Source: Erysipelotrichaceae bacterium (GTDB lineage: Bacteria > Bacillota_I > Bacilli_A > Erysipelotrichales > Coprobacillaceae). Taken from it: 47,675 nucleotides of DNA. Where the stretch lies: assembly GCA_021201315.1 (NCBI GenBank), contig JAJQFG010000107.1:1-47675 (forward strand). Direction: 5' to 3'. The notes under the pieces were generated by a model that saw only the letters and a list, made by a program, of their open reading frames with translations, did not search any database and was not told the origin of the DNA. The first letter of the stretch is position 1. Each line of letters starts with the position of its first letter. The translations under genes were made by a program, and so were the position numbers. Of the stretch, positions 41,510-47,675 are shown piece by piece.

Positions 41510-44314
41510 TTAACTAATAATATATTCATATATTTCTTTTTTTACTGGTTGATCTAAAGTATAGTGAATTTCACAAACTGGTACATTATTCGCCATTGTA
41601 TCTTGTTTGATATCATCTATAGTTGCATTACCTAAATAATAGAATTCTTTAGATGTTTCATCATCCTTATTTTTTCTAATAAAGATATGAATAGCAGTAT
41701 TTCTTTCTTTAGCTTTAGAAAATATTTCAATACCTTTACTATTGAGTTTAACATTACTTTTAGACATGGCAATTAATGTTTGCGAATCAATAAAATGATC
41801 GTTGTACTTAGTTGTTTCAGTAATATCTTCTTCTTTATCATAATTAATGAATACTGGTAATGTATTAGTATGTTGATCATATTTATAGCCACCAATGTTT
41901 AATGGAACAATATTTTGTTGCCAATTAAGTAGTCTACATACATCTTCATAAGTATATTTTTCATATAAGCATAAATCAGTATTATGGTATCTTTGACTAT
42001 ATTTCCTGTTATAAATATCAATAGCATAATCAATAACTTCTAATACTTGTTTTTTAAATTCAGGATTATTCAATAACCTTTTAAATGTTGGTGAAGTATT
42101 CCAATTATGATCAATAATTTGAACATCTTTATAAGTATCTTTGGCTGAACCTGTAGGAAATTCTTGAGTTAAGATATTTTTAATAGTTTCAGCACATTGA
42201 TCATTCATCTGAATATGATAATTTTCTTCAACAATTTGATAAACATAATTCATAAGATTACTCGTCTTTTTAATAGATCTTTTAATTGTTTCAAGCTCTT
42301 GAATCCTTTTACCAGAGGATAATTTATTAGAAATGAACTTTAAATATTGTCTTTCCAAATCATTAAATTCAACATGATAATCTTTTTCATATTTATATAG
42401 AAATTCGTGATAAGATCCTAAACTCTTATTTTGAAAAATCTTTTGAACATCTATAGCACCATATTTTTCAAAATCCATTAATTGAGGAATTCTACCAAGC
42501 TTTGCTTTTAATTCTTGATAACTTTGTTTTATCATACTTACTGTATTAAAATTCACAGTATCTATAGATTGATAAATACGTTTACGTGATATTTCATCAA
42601 ATTGAATGGTTGATGGTCCAGGTATAGATAAATCACCCTCACTAATAAATTTTCTTAAATCATCTTTATTTAAATTCGTATTACCACTTAAAGCAATTGG
42701 GATAAAGAAGTTTTGTGAATAATTACCAATGAAATCAATAATAACAACATAATCTTTTTCTTTATTCTTTCTAAGACCTCGACCTAATTGTTGAACAAAG
42801 ATAATTGCTGATTGTGTTGGCCTTAACATGACTACTTGATTCACTTTTGGAATATCAATGCCTTCGTTAAAAATATCAACAGTAAAGATATAATCTAAAT
42901 AATCACCATCATTAGCTTCAAGTTGATTCATAGCTTCTTGCCTAGTAGCTTCACTATCACTTCCAACCAAGGCTTTTGTTTTATATCCTCTTTGATTAAA
43001 TAAATGTGAAAGTTTAATAGCTTCATCTTTTCTACTTACAAAAATAAGTCCATGAACCTTTTCTCCAGAATAACCATATTCTTCAATCTTTTCAATAACG
43101 TAATCTACACGTATATCACTAATCAAAGTATTAAATTCACTATGATCATCAATAGTTCTTCCTTGAATGGTTAAATCAGTAATACCATAATAATGGAATG
43201 GACATAGTAAATCATATTCCATAGCTTGTTGTAATCTAATTTCATAAGCAATATTATAATCGAACATTTTATAAATATCAAAATTATCAGTTCTTTCAGG
43301 AGTTGCTGACATACCTAATAAAAATAATGGGTTAAAGTAATCTATCAATTCTTGATAAGAATGTGCACCAGCTCTATGAACTTCATCAATGATAATATAA
43401 TCAAAAGCATCTCTATTAAATAATTCTCTATTTTCTTGTTTGCTAATTGTTTGAACAGTTGCAAATATGTAATCTTTATCTAATTCTCTAATATCTCCAG
43501 AAAATAAACCCATTGATTTATCTTTAATTAAGCTTTCAAAAGTCTCTTTTGCCTTAATTGCAATATTCCTTCTATGAACGACAAATAACATTCTTTGTGG
43601 TTGATAAGCTAAAACATCAAAAGCTGATAAATATGTTTTACCTGTTCCTGTAGCAGATATAAGTAATGCTTTATCTCTACCTTCTTTTCTTAACTTAGAT
43701 AAAGATTTTAAAGCACTTTGTTGCATATAGTTAGGTTTAATGATTTTATTTTGTTGTTGGATAGAATGATAAACAGGAGGAGTATATATTTGACTATATT
43801 TTTCAATCCATTGTTGAGTTAGTGGTATTGATTGATTCCATTGTTTGTTGAATTCGTTGTTAATTTGTTGAATAAATTTTTGATCTTCCTTAGAAGTTAA
43901 TAATAAATTCCATTCTTGATTTTTCGTTAAAGCATTTTGGGTAAGATTACTACTACCTATAATGATTTTATAGTTGTCATCTTTTTTAAAAATATAACCT
44001 TTTGGATGAAATCCTTCACCTTGATATATTCTAACAGTAATATTAGGATATTTTAGTAAATCTTTAAACATCTTAGGATCATTAAAATTTAAATAGGTTG
44101 AAGTAACTATTCTTCCTTGTTTGTTTTGCTCACGTAATTCATGGAGTATTTCTCTTAAAACAGCTAAACCTGATTCTTTAATAAATGCTACAGATATATC
44201 AAAAGTATCACATTCTTTTAATTGTTTAATAAGCTCCTCAGATAGTCTAACTTTATCATGATAATCATTGTATAGAAGTTTTGGATGATAGTCTTCAATA
44301 GATAATTGATTCAT
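41510..44314 (-). CDS. PLD-nuclease/DEAD-box helicase/DUF3427 protein
   Basis: 934 residues. Residues 1-165 form a phospholipase-D-like nuclease with one HxK motif (His103, Lys105) and IIIGSSNLTQNA. Residues about 190-545 are a superfamily 2 helicase: Walker A ATGTGKT (221-227), DEVH (310-313), SATPERT and QQLGRGLRK. The C-terminal ~350 residues match DUF3427, including an SRA-like tail region suggestive of modified-base or nucleic-acid recognition. This three-part layout is known from defence and restriction-like islands. It starts two bases after the Nudix stop, with GAGG nine bases before its ATG, so the two are co-translated. Confidence 0.9.
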   Translation of the reverse strand: MNQLSIEDYHPKLLYNDYHDKVRLSEELIKQLKECDTFDISVAFIKESGLAVLREILHELREQNKQGRIVTSTYLNFNDPKMFKDLLKYPNITVRIYQGEGFHPKGYIFKKDDNYKIIIGSSNLTQNALTKNQEWNLLLTSKEDQKFIQQINNEFNKQWNQSIPLTQQWIEKYSQIYTPPVYHSIQQQNKIIKPNYMQQSALKSLSKLRKEGRDKALLISATGTGKTYLSAFDVLAYQPQRMLFVVHRRNIAIKAKETFESLIKDKSMGLFSGDIRELDKDYIFATVQTISKQENRELFNRDAFDYIIIDEVHRAGAHSYQELIDYFNPLFLLGMSATPERTDNFDIYKMFDYNIAYEIRLQQAMEYDLLCPFHYYGITDLTIQGRTIDDHSEFNTLISDIRVDYVIEKIEEYGYSGEKVHGLIFVSRKDEAIKLSHLFNQRGYKTKALVGSDSEATRQEAMNQLEANDGDYLDYIFTVDIFNEGIDIPKVNQVVMLRPTQSAIIFVQQLGRGLRKNKEKDYVVIIDFIGNYSQNFFIPIALSGNTNLNKDDLRKFISEGDLSIPGPSTIQFDEISRKRIYQSIDTVNFNTVSMIKQSYQELKAKLGRIPQLMDFEKYGAIDVQKIFQNKSLGSYHEFLYKYEKDYHVEFNDLERQYLKFISNKLSSGKRIQELETIKRSIKKTSNLMNYVYQIVEENYHIQMNDQCAETIKNILTQEFPTGSAKDTYKDVQIIDHNWNTSPTFKRLLNNPEFKKQVLEVIDYAIDIYNRKYSQRYHNTDLCLYEKYTYEDVCRLLNWQQNIVPLNIGGYKYDQHTNTLPVFINYDKEEDITETTKYNDHFIDSQTLIAMSKSNVKLNSKGIEIFSKAKERNTAIHIFIRKNKDDETSKEFYYLGNATIDDIKQDTMANNVPVCEIHYTLDQPVKKEIYEYIIS

Positions 44315-44316
44315 AT

Positions 44317-44709
44317 CTATATACCTCGCTTTTTGATCTCATTGATAACTTTAATATCAGCAGGAACCCATACAATATCATTATTTTCAGCATAAGGATC
44401 GACCCATTTACCATCAAGATGTTCTAATAACACTAAGTGGTCTTCTAATAAATGACAAGTAAAACAATCCATTTCTAATATGAAATCACTATACTCATGA
44501 TGAACATGATAAAATAATGCATCCACTTCAATTTTGGCTTGCATTTCTTCCCATATTTCTCTTTTTAATGCATCTGAAGGATTTTCATACTTTTCAACTT
44601 TCCCGCCAGGAAATTCATACATACCTTTAAATTCACCATAACCTCTTTCAGCTATGAATATTTTATTATCTTTCTTTATGATTGCTGCTACTACATTAAT
44701 AGATTTCAT
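44317..44709 (-). CDS. Nudix (MutT-like) hydrolase
   Basis: 130 residues. The Nudix box GGKVEKYENPSDALKREIWEEMQAKI fits GX5EX7REUXEEXGU with the final glycine replaced by Ala. The N-terminus (VVAAIIKKDNKIFIAERGYGEFKGMYEFPGG) is like MutT/8-oxo-dGTP or (d)CTP pyrophosphatases. It is the first gene of a pair with the helicase. The pairing suggests it handles a nucleotide linked to the defence or repair role of the helicase rather than general pool cleansing, which is inference. Confidence 0.88.
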   Translation of the reverse strand: MKSINVVAAIIKKDNKIFIAERGYGEFKGMYEFPGGKVEKYENPSDALKREIWEEMQAKIEVDALFYHVHHEYSDFILEMDCFTCHLLEDHLVLLEHLDGKWVDPYAENNDIVWVPADIKVINEIKKRGI

Positions 44710-44815
44710 GATTTACCCTCCAACAAATAACTATTTATATTTTATCATTAAATCATTAAAGAACAAATATAAAGTTTACACATTTAAAAGAAGATAATCA
44801 CACTCAGATTAATTG

Positions 44816-44844
44816 TTTACAATCAATTTATTTTCAATTATAAT
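44816..44844 (+). promoter_or_regulatory. Promoter of folD-DUF951
   Basis: TTTACA (44816-44821), 17-base spacer, TATAAT (44839-44844). Transcription would start near 44851, fixing the folD start at 44870. The rest of the 160-bp gap to the Nudix gene shows no other structure. Confidence 0.65.
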
Positions 44845-44869
44845 AACCAATAAGAAATGGGGTATACAT

Positions 44870-45721
44870 ATGAGAATTGATGGTAAAGAAATTGCTAATA
44901 AAAGAAAAGATGACGTCAAAGTAAAAATAGATACACTAAAACAAGAAGGTAAAAGAATACCTAAATTAGTTGTTATACTTGTAGGAGAAGATCCTGCTAG
45001 TAAAGTTTATGTAAGAAACAAAGATAGAGCATGTCAATATACTGGTATGTTATCAGAAATTATTAGATTAGAAGATACAATTAGTGAAGATGATTTATTA
45101 AAAGAAATAGATAAACTCAATAAAGATGATAGTGTCGATGGTATACTAGTACAACTACCAATACCTAAACATATTAATGAAGAAAAGGTATTAAACTTTA
45201 TTGATCCTGCTAAAGATGTTGATGGATTTCATCCAGTCAATGTAGCTAAATTATTCTTAAATCAAGGTGGTTTAGTACCTTGTACACCACAAGGTATGAT
45301 GGTTATCTTAGATGAAATCAATTATGATTTAACAGGTAAAGAAGTTGTGGTAGTAGGTAGAAGTAATATTGTAGGTAAACCTGTTGCTTTACTTTGCTTA
45401 CATAGAAATGCGACTGTCACAATGTGTCATTCTCGCACACAAGACTTAAAGAGTGTATGTAAACGAGCTGATGTTTTAATAGCTGCCATAGGTAAACCTA
45501 AATTCTTTAATCATGAATATGTTAAAGATGGTGCTGTTGTATTAGATGTAGGTATCAATAGAGATGAAAATAATAAATTATGTGGTGATGTAGATTATGA
45601 TGATGTTAAGGACATTGCATCTTATATTACACCAGTACCTGGAGGTATTGGACCTATGACAATATCAATGTTGATGGAAAATACATTAAAGGCATATGAA
45701 AAAAGAGAAGAGGCAAAATAA
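44870..45721 (+). CDS. folD: Bifunctional methylenetetrahydrofolate dehydrogenase/cyclohydrolase FolD
   Basis: 283 residues, normal length. VGEDPASKVYVRNKDRAC carries the catalytic Tyr-x-x-x-Lys region, followed by DGILVQLPIPKH, DVDGFHPVN, the Rossmann motif VVVGRSNIVGKPVALL and PVPGGIGPMTISMLMENT. It interconverts 5,10-methylene- and 10-formyl-tetrahydrofolate with NADP. Start at 44870 (GGGGT site seven bases before); the longer frame begins before the transcription start. It ends one base into the DUF951 gene (overlap of ATG with stop). Confidence 0.97.
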   Translation: MRIDGKEIANKRKDDVKVKIDTLKQEGKRIPKLVVILVGEDPASKVYVRNKDRACQYTGMLSEIIRLEDTISEDDLLKEIDKLNKDDSVDGILVQLPIPKHINEEKVLNFIDPAKDVDGFHPVNVAKLFLNQGGLVPCTPQGMMVILDEINYDLTGKEVVVVGRSNIVGKPVALLCLHRNATVTMCHSRTQDLKSVCKRADVLIAAIGKPKFFNHEYVKDGAVVLDVGINRDENNKLCGDVDYDDVKDIASYITPVPGGIGPMTISMLMENTLKAYEKREEAK

Positions 45722-45915
45722 TGGAATATGATTTAAATGATATTGTGGAAATGAAAAAACCACACCCATGTAAGAAGTCCAATCAATGGAAGATTATTAG
45801 AATGGGTGCAGATATTAAAATTAAGTGTTTAGGTTGTGGCGCTATTGTGATGTTTACACGAAGAGATTTCGAGAAACGTCTCAAGAAAGTTATACCAGCT
45901 GAAAATAAGAAATGA
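45721..45915 (+). CDS. DUF951 (YyzM-like) zinc-ribbon-type small protein
   Basis: 64 residues: DIVEMKKPHPCKKSNQWKIIRMGADIKIKCLGCGAIVMFTRRDFEKRLKK is the full DUF951 pattern, with Cys17, Cys36 and Cys39 able to bind metal. Function unknown; the family is widespread in Bacillota, often near chromosome partition or ychF genes. It overlaps the folD stop and ends at a terminator. A second copy of its 3' end is present at 47084-47168. Confidence 0.93.
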   Translation: MEYDLNDIVEMKKPHPCKKSNQWKIIRMGADIKIKCLGCGAIVMFTRRDFEKRLKKVIPAENKK

Positions 45916-45950
45916 GTCGATAAAGAAGAATCTATCTTTATCGACTTTTT
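45915..45950 (+). terminator. Terminator of folD-DUF951
   Basis: Stem AGTCGATAAAGA (45915-45926), loop AGAATCTA, stem TCTTTATCGACT (45935-45946), T-run. The right arm reads TCGACT, 17 bases before a TATAAT (45964-45969), so it may also be the -35 box of the next gene. Confidence 0.85.
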
Positions 45951-46006
45951 ATATAAAATTTGCTATAATTAAACTGCATATAGAGATAATAATGAAAGGA
46001 GTTTTT

Positions 46007-47010
46007 ATGGAAGAATTAAGAAATAATATGGATTTTGATCTTTTAGTTACTAATATTGAAACAGCAGTTAAAGATGCAAGAGAAACAATTTCAACAAAAA
46101 TAAATAACAATGTTGTTGATTCTTATTGGACAGTAGGCAGATATATTGTTGAATTTGAACAAGATGGTAATAATAAAGCAGAATATGGTAAAAATCTTCT
46201 TTCTAACCTTTCTAAAGAATTAACTTTAAGATTAGGTAAAGGATTTGGTAGATCAAATTTAAATAACATGAGAAGATTTTATTTGTATTATCCAAATTTA
46301 AATATATCATCGAAACTTACTTGGTCCCATATTTGTGAATTAATAAAAATTGATGATGATTTAGAAAGAGCATTTTATGAAAAGCAGTGTGTTATTGAAA
46401 ATTGGAGTTATCGAACATTGAAAAAACAAATTGAATCATCATTATTTTTAAGACTTGCTGCTAGTCGTGATAAAGAAGGCATCTTATCATTAGCACAGCA
46501 AGGACAAATTGTACAAACTCCAGATGATATTATTAAAGATACTTATACGTTGAATTTTTAAATATTCCTGAAAATACCATATATTCAGAAAGCGATTTAG
46601 AAAACAAAATAATAAGCAATTTACAATCGTTTTTATTGGAGTTAGGAAAAGGTTTTGCATTTGTAGGAAGACAATATCGTATAACCATAGATAATACTCA
46701 TTATTATATAGATTTGGTATTTTATCATAGAATTTTAAAATGCTTTGTTTTAATTGATTTAAAAATTAATTCTGTTAAACATCAAGATATTGGTCAAATG
46801 AATATGTATTTAGGATATTTCGCTTCAGAAGAAAATATGGTAGATGACAATCCACCAATAGGAATCATTTTAAGTCGATATAAAGATGAACTTTTAGTTC
46901 AATATGCAACTTATGGTATGGATTCTAACTTGTTTGTTTCTAAGTATGAGTTATATTTACCAAATAGACACGAATTAGAAAAATTGGTTAATGAGATTTT
47001 GGAAAATTAA
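46007..47010 (+). pseudogene. DUF1016 (YhcG-type PDDEXK) nuclease, frameshifted
   Basis: The N-terminal half (46007-46561, DUF1016_N: YWTVGRYIVEFEQ, GKGFGRSNLNNMRRFY, LIKIDDDLERAFYEK) stops at TAA 46559-46561. The C-terminal PDDEXK half (GKGFAFVGRQYRI, YYIDLVFYHRILKCFVLIDLK) continues in the -1 frame to 47010 with no stop. The break is in a run of five Ts (46555-46559); one more T restores LNFLNIPENTIYSESDLEN..., the normal linker. The start at 46007 has AAAGGAG five bases before. YhcG-type nucleases are often attached to type I restriction or defence loci; none is adjacent. A real indel, a sequencing error in a homopolymer or a pseudogene are all possible. Confidence 0.85.
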
Positions 47011-47014
47011 TAAT

Positions 47015-47050
47015 CAGCAAATAATCCAGGCATGCCTGGATTATTTGCTG
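47015..47050. repeat. 36-bp perfect palindrome (copy 1)
   Basis: Left arm CAGCAAATAATCCAGGCA (47015-47032), right arm its exact complement (47033-47050), no loop; centre GGCATGCC. A near-identical palindrome lies at 47565-47598 with a compensated base-pair change. No T-run follows, so it is not a standard terminator. Confidence 0.9.
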
Positions 47051-47083
47051 AAAGACAAAAAAATAAAGTTTTAAAATAAAATA

Positions 47084-47168
47084 TTTAGGCTGTTGTGCTA
47101 TTGTGATGTTTACGAGAAGGGATTTCGAGAAACGTTTAAAGAAAGTTATACCAGCTGAAAAGCAATAA
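47084..47168 (+). pseudogene. 5'-truncated second copy of the DUF951 gene 3' end
   Basis: Encodes LGCCAIVMFTRRDFEKRLKK and then VIPAEKQ-stop, matching the last 28 codons of the gene at 45721-45915. From TTTAGG to the GAAAA before the tail I count eight substitutions in about 77 bases; all but one (Gly to Cys) are synonymous. No start codon or ribosome binding site precedes it, and a stop lies in frame at 47064-47066. The synonymous bias means both copies were under selection as working genes before being joined here. Confidence 0.85.
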
Positions 47169-47186
47169 GAAGTTTTCTTATAGTTA

Positions 47187-47214
47187 TTGACAAATCAAAA
47201 AACTATGTCATAAT
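47187..47214 (+). promoter_or_regulatory. Promoter of the candidate small RNA
   Basis: TTGACA (47187-47192), 16-base spacer, CATAAT (47209-47214). It is followed by ATAATGT/ACATTAT (47210-47228) and CGTAA-TG-TTACG (47232-47243) inverted repeats. Confidence 0.6.
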
Positions 47215-47220
47215 GTTAAT

Positions 47221-47294
47221 GACATTATAGGCGTAATGTTACGAGTAAAATAAACTTTAAATCTAAAAAGGAGTACGGCAATACTCCTTTTTAG
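47221..47294 (+). ncRNA. Candidate short antisense-type RNA (~74 nt)
   Basis: From a consensus promoter (47187-47214) transcription would run from about 47221 to the strong hairpin at 47263-47294. The transcript holds a small stem (CGTAA/TTACG), no start codon with a ribosome site, and the terminator. It converges on the toxin-like mRNA from the other strand and shares its terminator, the geometry of antitoxin RNAII in Fst/par systems. No direct evidence of expression. Confidence 0.45.
47263..47294. terminator. Bidirectional terminator shared by convergent transcripts
   Basis: 13-bp perfect stem CTAAAAAGGAGTA (47263-47275), loop CGGCAA, TACTCCTTTTTAG (47282-47294). T-rich 3' arm in both directions. 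Confidence 0.85.
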
Positions 47295-47348
47295 TTTAAA
47301 ATTTAGGTTTGGACACTATAAACACATTAACGAGCATAATAAACTATA

Positions 47349-47426
47349 CTAATCTAATAATATAGCTATTATTACAAGTATTAGAAAGATAATACTCAAA
47401 TATTCCACAGGTGGATTATCCTTCAT
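47349..47426 (-). CDS. 25-residue hydrophobic peptide, candidate type I toxin
   Basis: The frame begins MKDNPPVEYLS and continues as an unbroken membrane helix of Ile/Leu/Val/Ala/Phe (residues 10-24) ending in Leu-Leu-Asp and TAG. It is preceded in frame by a stop 21 bases upstream, so ATG at 47424-47426 is the only start. No clear ribosome site is present, which weakens the call. A promoter lies ~115 bases upstream on the same strand and the message would end at the shared terminator 47263-47294. Size and one-helix layout match Fst/TxpA-type membrane toxins, but I see no specific sequence match. Confidence 0.4.
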   Translation of the reverse strand: MKDNPPVEYLSIIFLILVIIAILLD

Positions 47427-47541
47427 AATCTTATTAATGAAATATGTTTATAGATGTCCAACCTTTCCTTTATGGGGATGTTTAAACATCGTATGTCTTC
47501 ATCTAAATAGTTTTATGAACACTAGAAAAGTGTTCAATGAC

Positions 47542-47569
47542 ATTATACTACAATATTAATAATAAGCAA
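47542..47569 (-). promoter_or_regulatory. Minus-strand promoter of the toxin-like gene
   Basis: On the minus strand: TTGCTT (47569-47564), 16-base spacer, TATAAT (47547-47542). The -35 lies in the edge of palindrome 2. The predicted mRNA starts near 47535 and opens with a TGAACACT/AGTGTTCA hairpin (47516-47537 region). Confidence 0.5.
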
Positions 47570-47598
47570 ATAAACCAGGCATGCCTGGTTTATTTGCT
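47565..47598. repeat. 34-bp perfect palindrome (copy 2)
   Basis: Left arm AGCAAATAAACCAGGCA (47565-47581), exact complement 47582-47598. It differs from copy 1 at one position in each arm (T to A and A to T), so symmetry is preserved. It overlaps the -35 box of the toxin-like promoter. The last ~75 bases of the window hold two small stems (CTTCA/TGAAG near 47612 and TTGTC/GACAA near 47633) and no gene. Confidence 0.9.
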
Positions 47599-47675
47599 AT
47601 AAGATAAAAAGCTTCACATTATGAAGTGATTTTGTCAAGTAGACAATTTAAATAATTAAAATGATTTGCTATTCT

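Noticed and set aside
46550-46565. Programmed -1 frameshift in the DUF1016 gene
   Set aside because: The TTG AAT TTT TAA context does not form a proper X XXY YYZ slippery heptamer, and I see no downstream stimulatory stem; a simple indel is likelier.
47067-47168. Small gene made from the DUF951 fragment
   Set aside because: No start codon or ribosome site and the first 36 codons of the domain are missing.
47218-47547. 12-base direct repeat AATGACATTATA (47218-47229, 47536-47547) as Fst-type complementary repeats
   Set aside because: In Fst loci the repeats lie within both transcripts; here the right copy falls mostly upstream of the predicted toxin mRNA start, so pairing through it is not supported.
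1-47675. CRISPR arrays, tRNA and rRNA genes
   Set aside because: No regularly spaced direct repeats, no tRNA cloverleaf with T-loop consensus and no rRNA-like stretch were seen on either strand; small tRNAs cannot be fully excluded without a covariance-model scan.

Overview
The window is AT-rich (roughly one third G+C by eye), densely coded DNA of a low-GC Gram-positive anaerobe. Strong AGGAGG-type ribosome binding sites, TTGACA/TATAAT promoters and short stem-plus-T-run terminators recur throughout. The gene content suits a gut Bacillota of the Erysipelotrichia/Coprobacillus-Catenibacterium type: a glycyl-radical enzyme with its activase, orphan PTS IIB proteins, HXXEE proteins, a type Ic aspartate aminotransferase, DUF6688, and mnmG-rsmG near a ParB/Noc gene. 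The taxon is an inference; no rRNA is present. The first bases look like the end of an insertion sequence, as expected at a draft contig edge.

Layout. 1-600: fragment of a G5/3D cell-wall protein cut at its 5' side. 618-4475: a TetR regulator divergent from a four-gene unit (two HXXEE membrane proteins, an EFR1 flavodoxin-ferredoxin, a short-chain dehydrogenase). 4506-7538: a CoA-binding protein divergent from mnmG-rsmG. 7659-13040: DeoR regulator, glycyl radical enzyme, activase, fructose-6-phosphate-aldolase-like protein and a NERD protein; by gene order this matches the E. coli ybiW-ybiY-fsaA anhydroglycolysis set. 13119-15479: ParB/Noc and a viroplasmin-Pif1 helicase fusion. 15500-18363: a lactonase, and an Lrp-aminotransferase pair. 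18484-22669: an envelope/housekeeping operon (DUF2207, VanY lipoprotein, dUTPase, CapA lipoprotein). 22742-27633: Fic protein, type Ic aminotransferase, ROK regulator with a PHP phosphoesterase, and an MntA-HepT toxin-antitoxin pair.

27768-34306: a DUF6688 membrane protein, a standalone DAK-phosphatase-like domain, RpiR with two tandem PTS IIB proteins and a ROK kinase, then a GT4 glycosyltransferase, a DUF212/PAP2 protein and DUF554. 34381-34669: remnants of a RelB/YafQ locus in which both genes lack parts. 34722-36871: a second TetR divergent from a TSUP-polyprenol-kinase fusion. 36903-39440: two tandem MFS paralogues, one with an ACG where its ATG should be. 39637-41481: COG2509 flavoprotein and a GNAT. 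41510-44709: a PLD-helicase-DUF3427 protein with a Nudix partner, a defence-type pair. 44870-45915: folD and DUF951.

45916-47675 is the accessory tail. A frameshifted DUF1016/PDDEXK nuclease sits between the intact DUF951 gene and a second, 5'-truncated DUF951 3' end whose differences are nearly all synonymous, which suggests integration at the gene's 3' end. Beyond it, two nearly identical perfect palindromes (36 and 34 bp) bracket that fragment and a compact unit: a promoter, a short RNA and a two-way terminator on the plus strand, facing a 25-residue hydrophobic peptide gene on the minus strand. The arrangement resembles Fst/par-type type I toxin-antitoxin loci and is the best candidate here for an undescribed system. 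The most testable metabolic call is the anhydroglycolysis-like cluster; the most unusual protein architectures are TSUP-polyprenol kinase and viroplasmin-Pif1.
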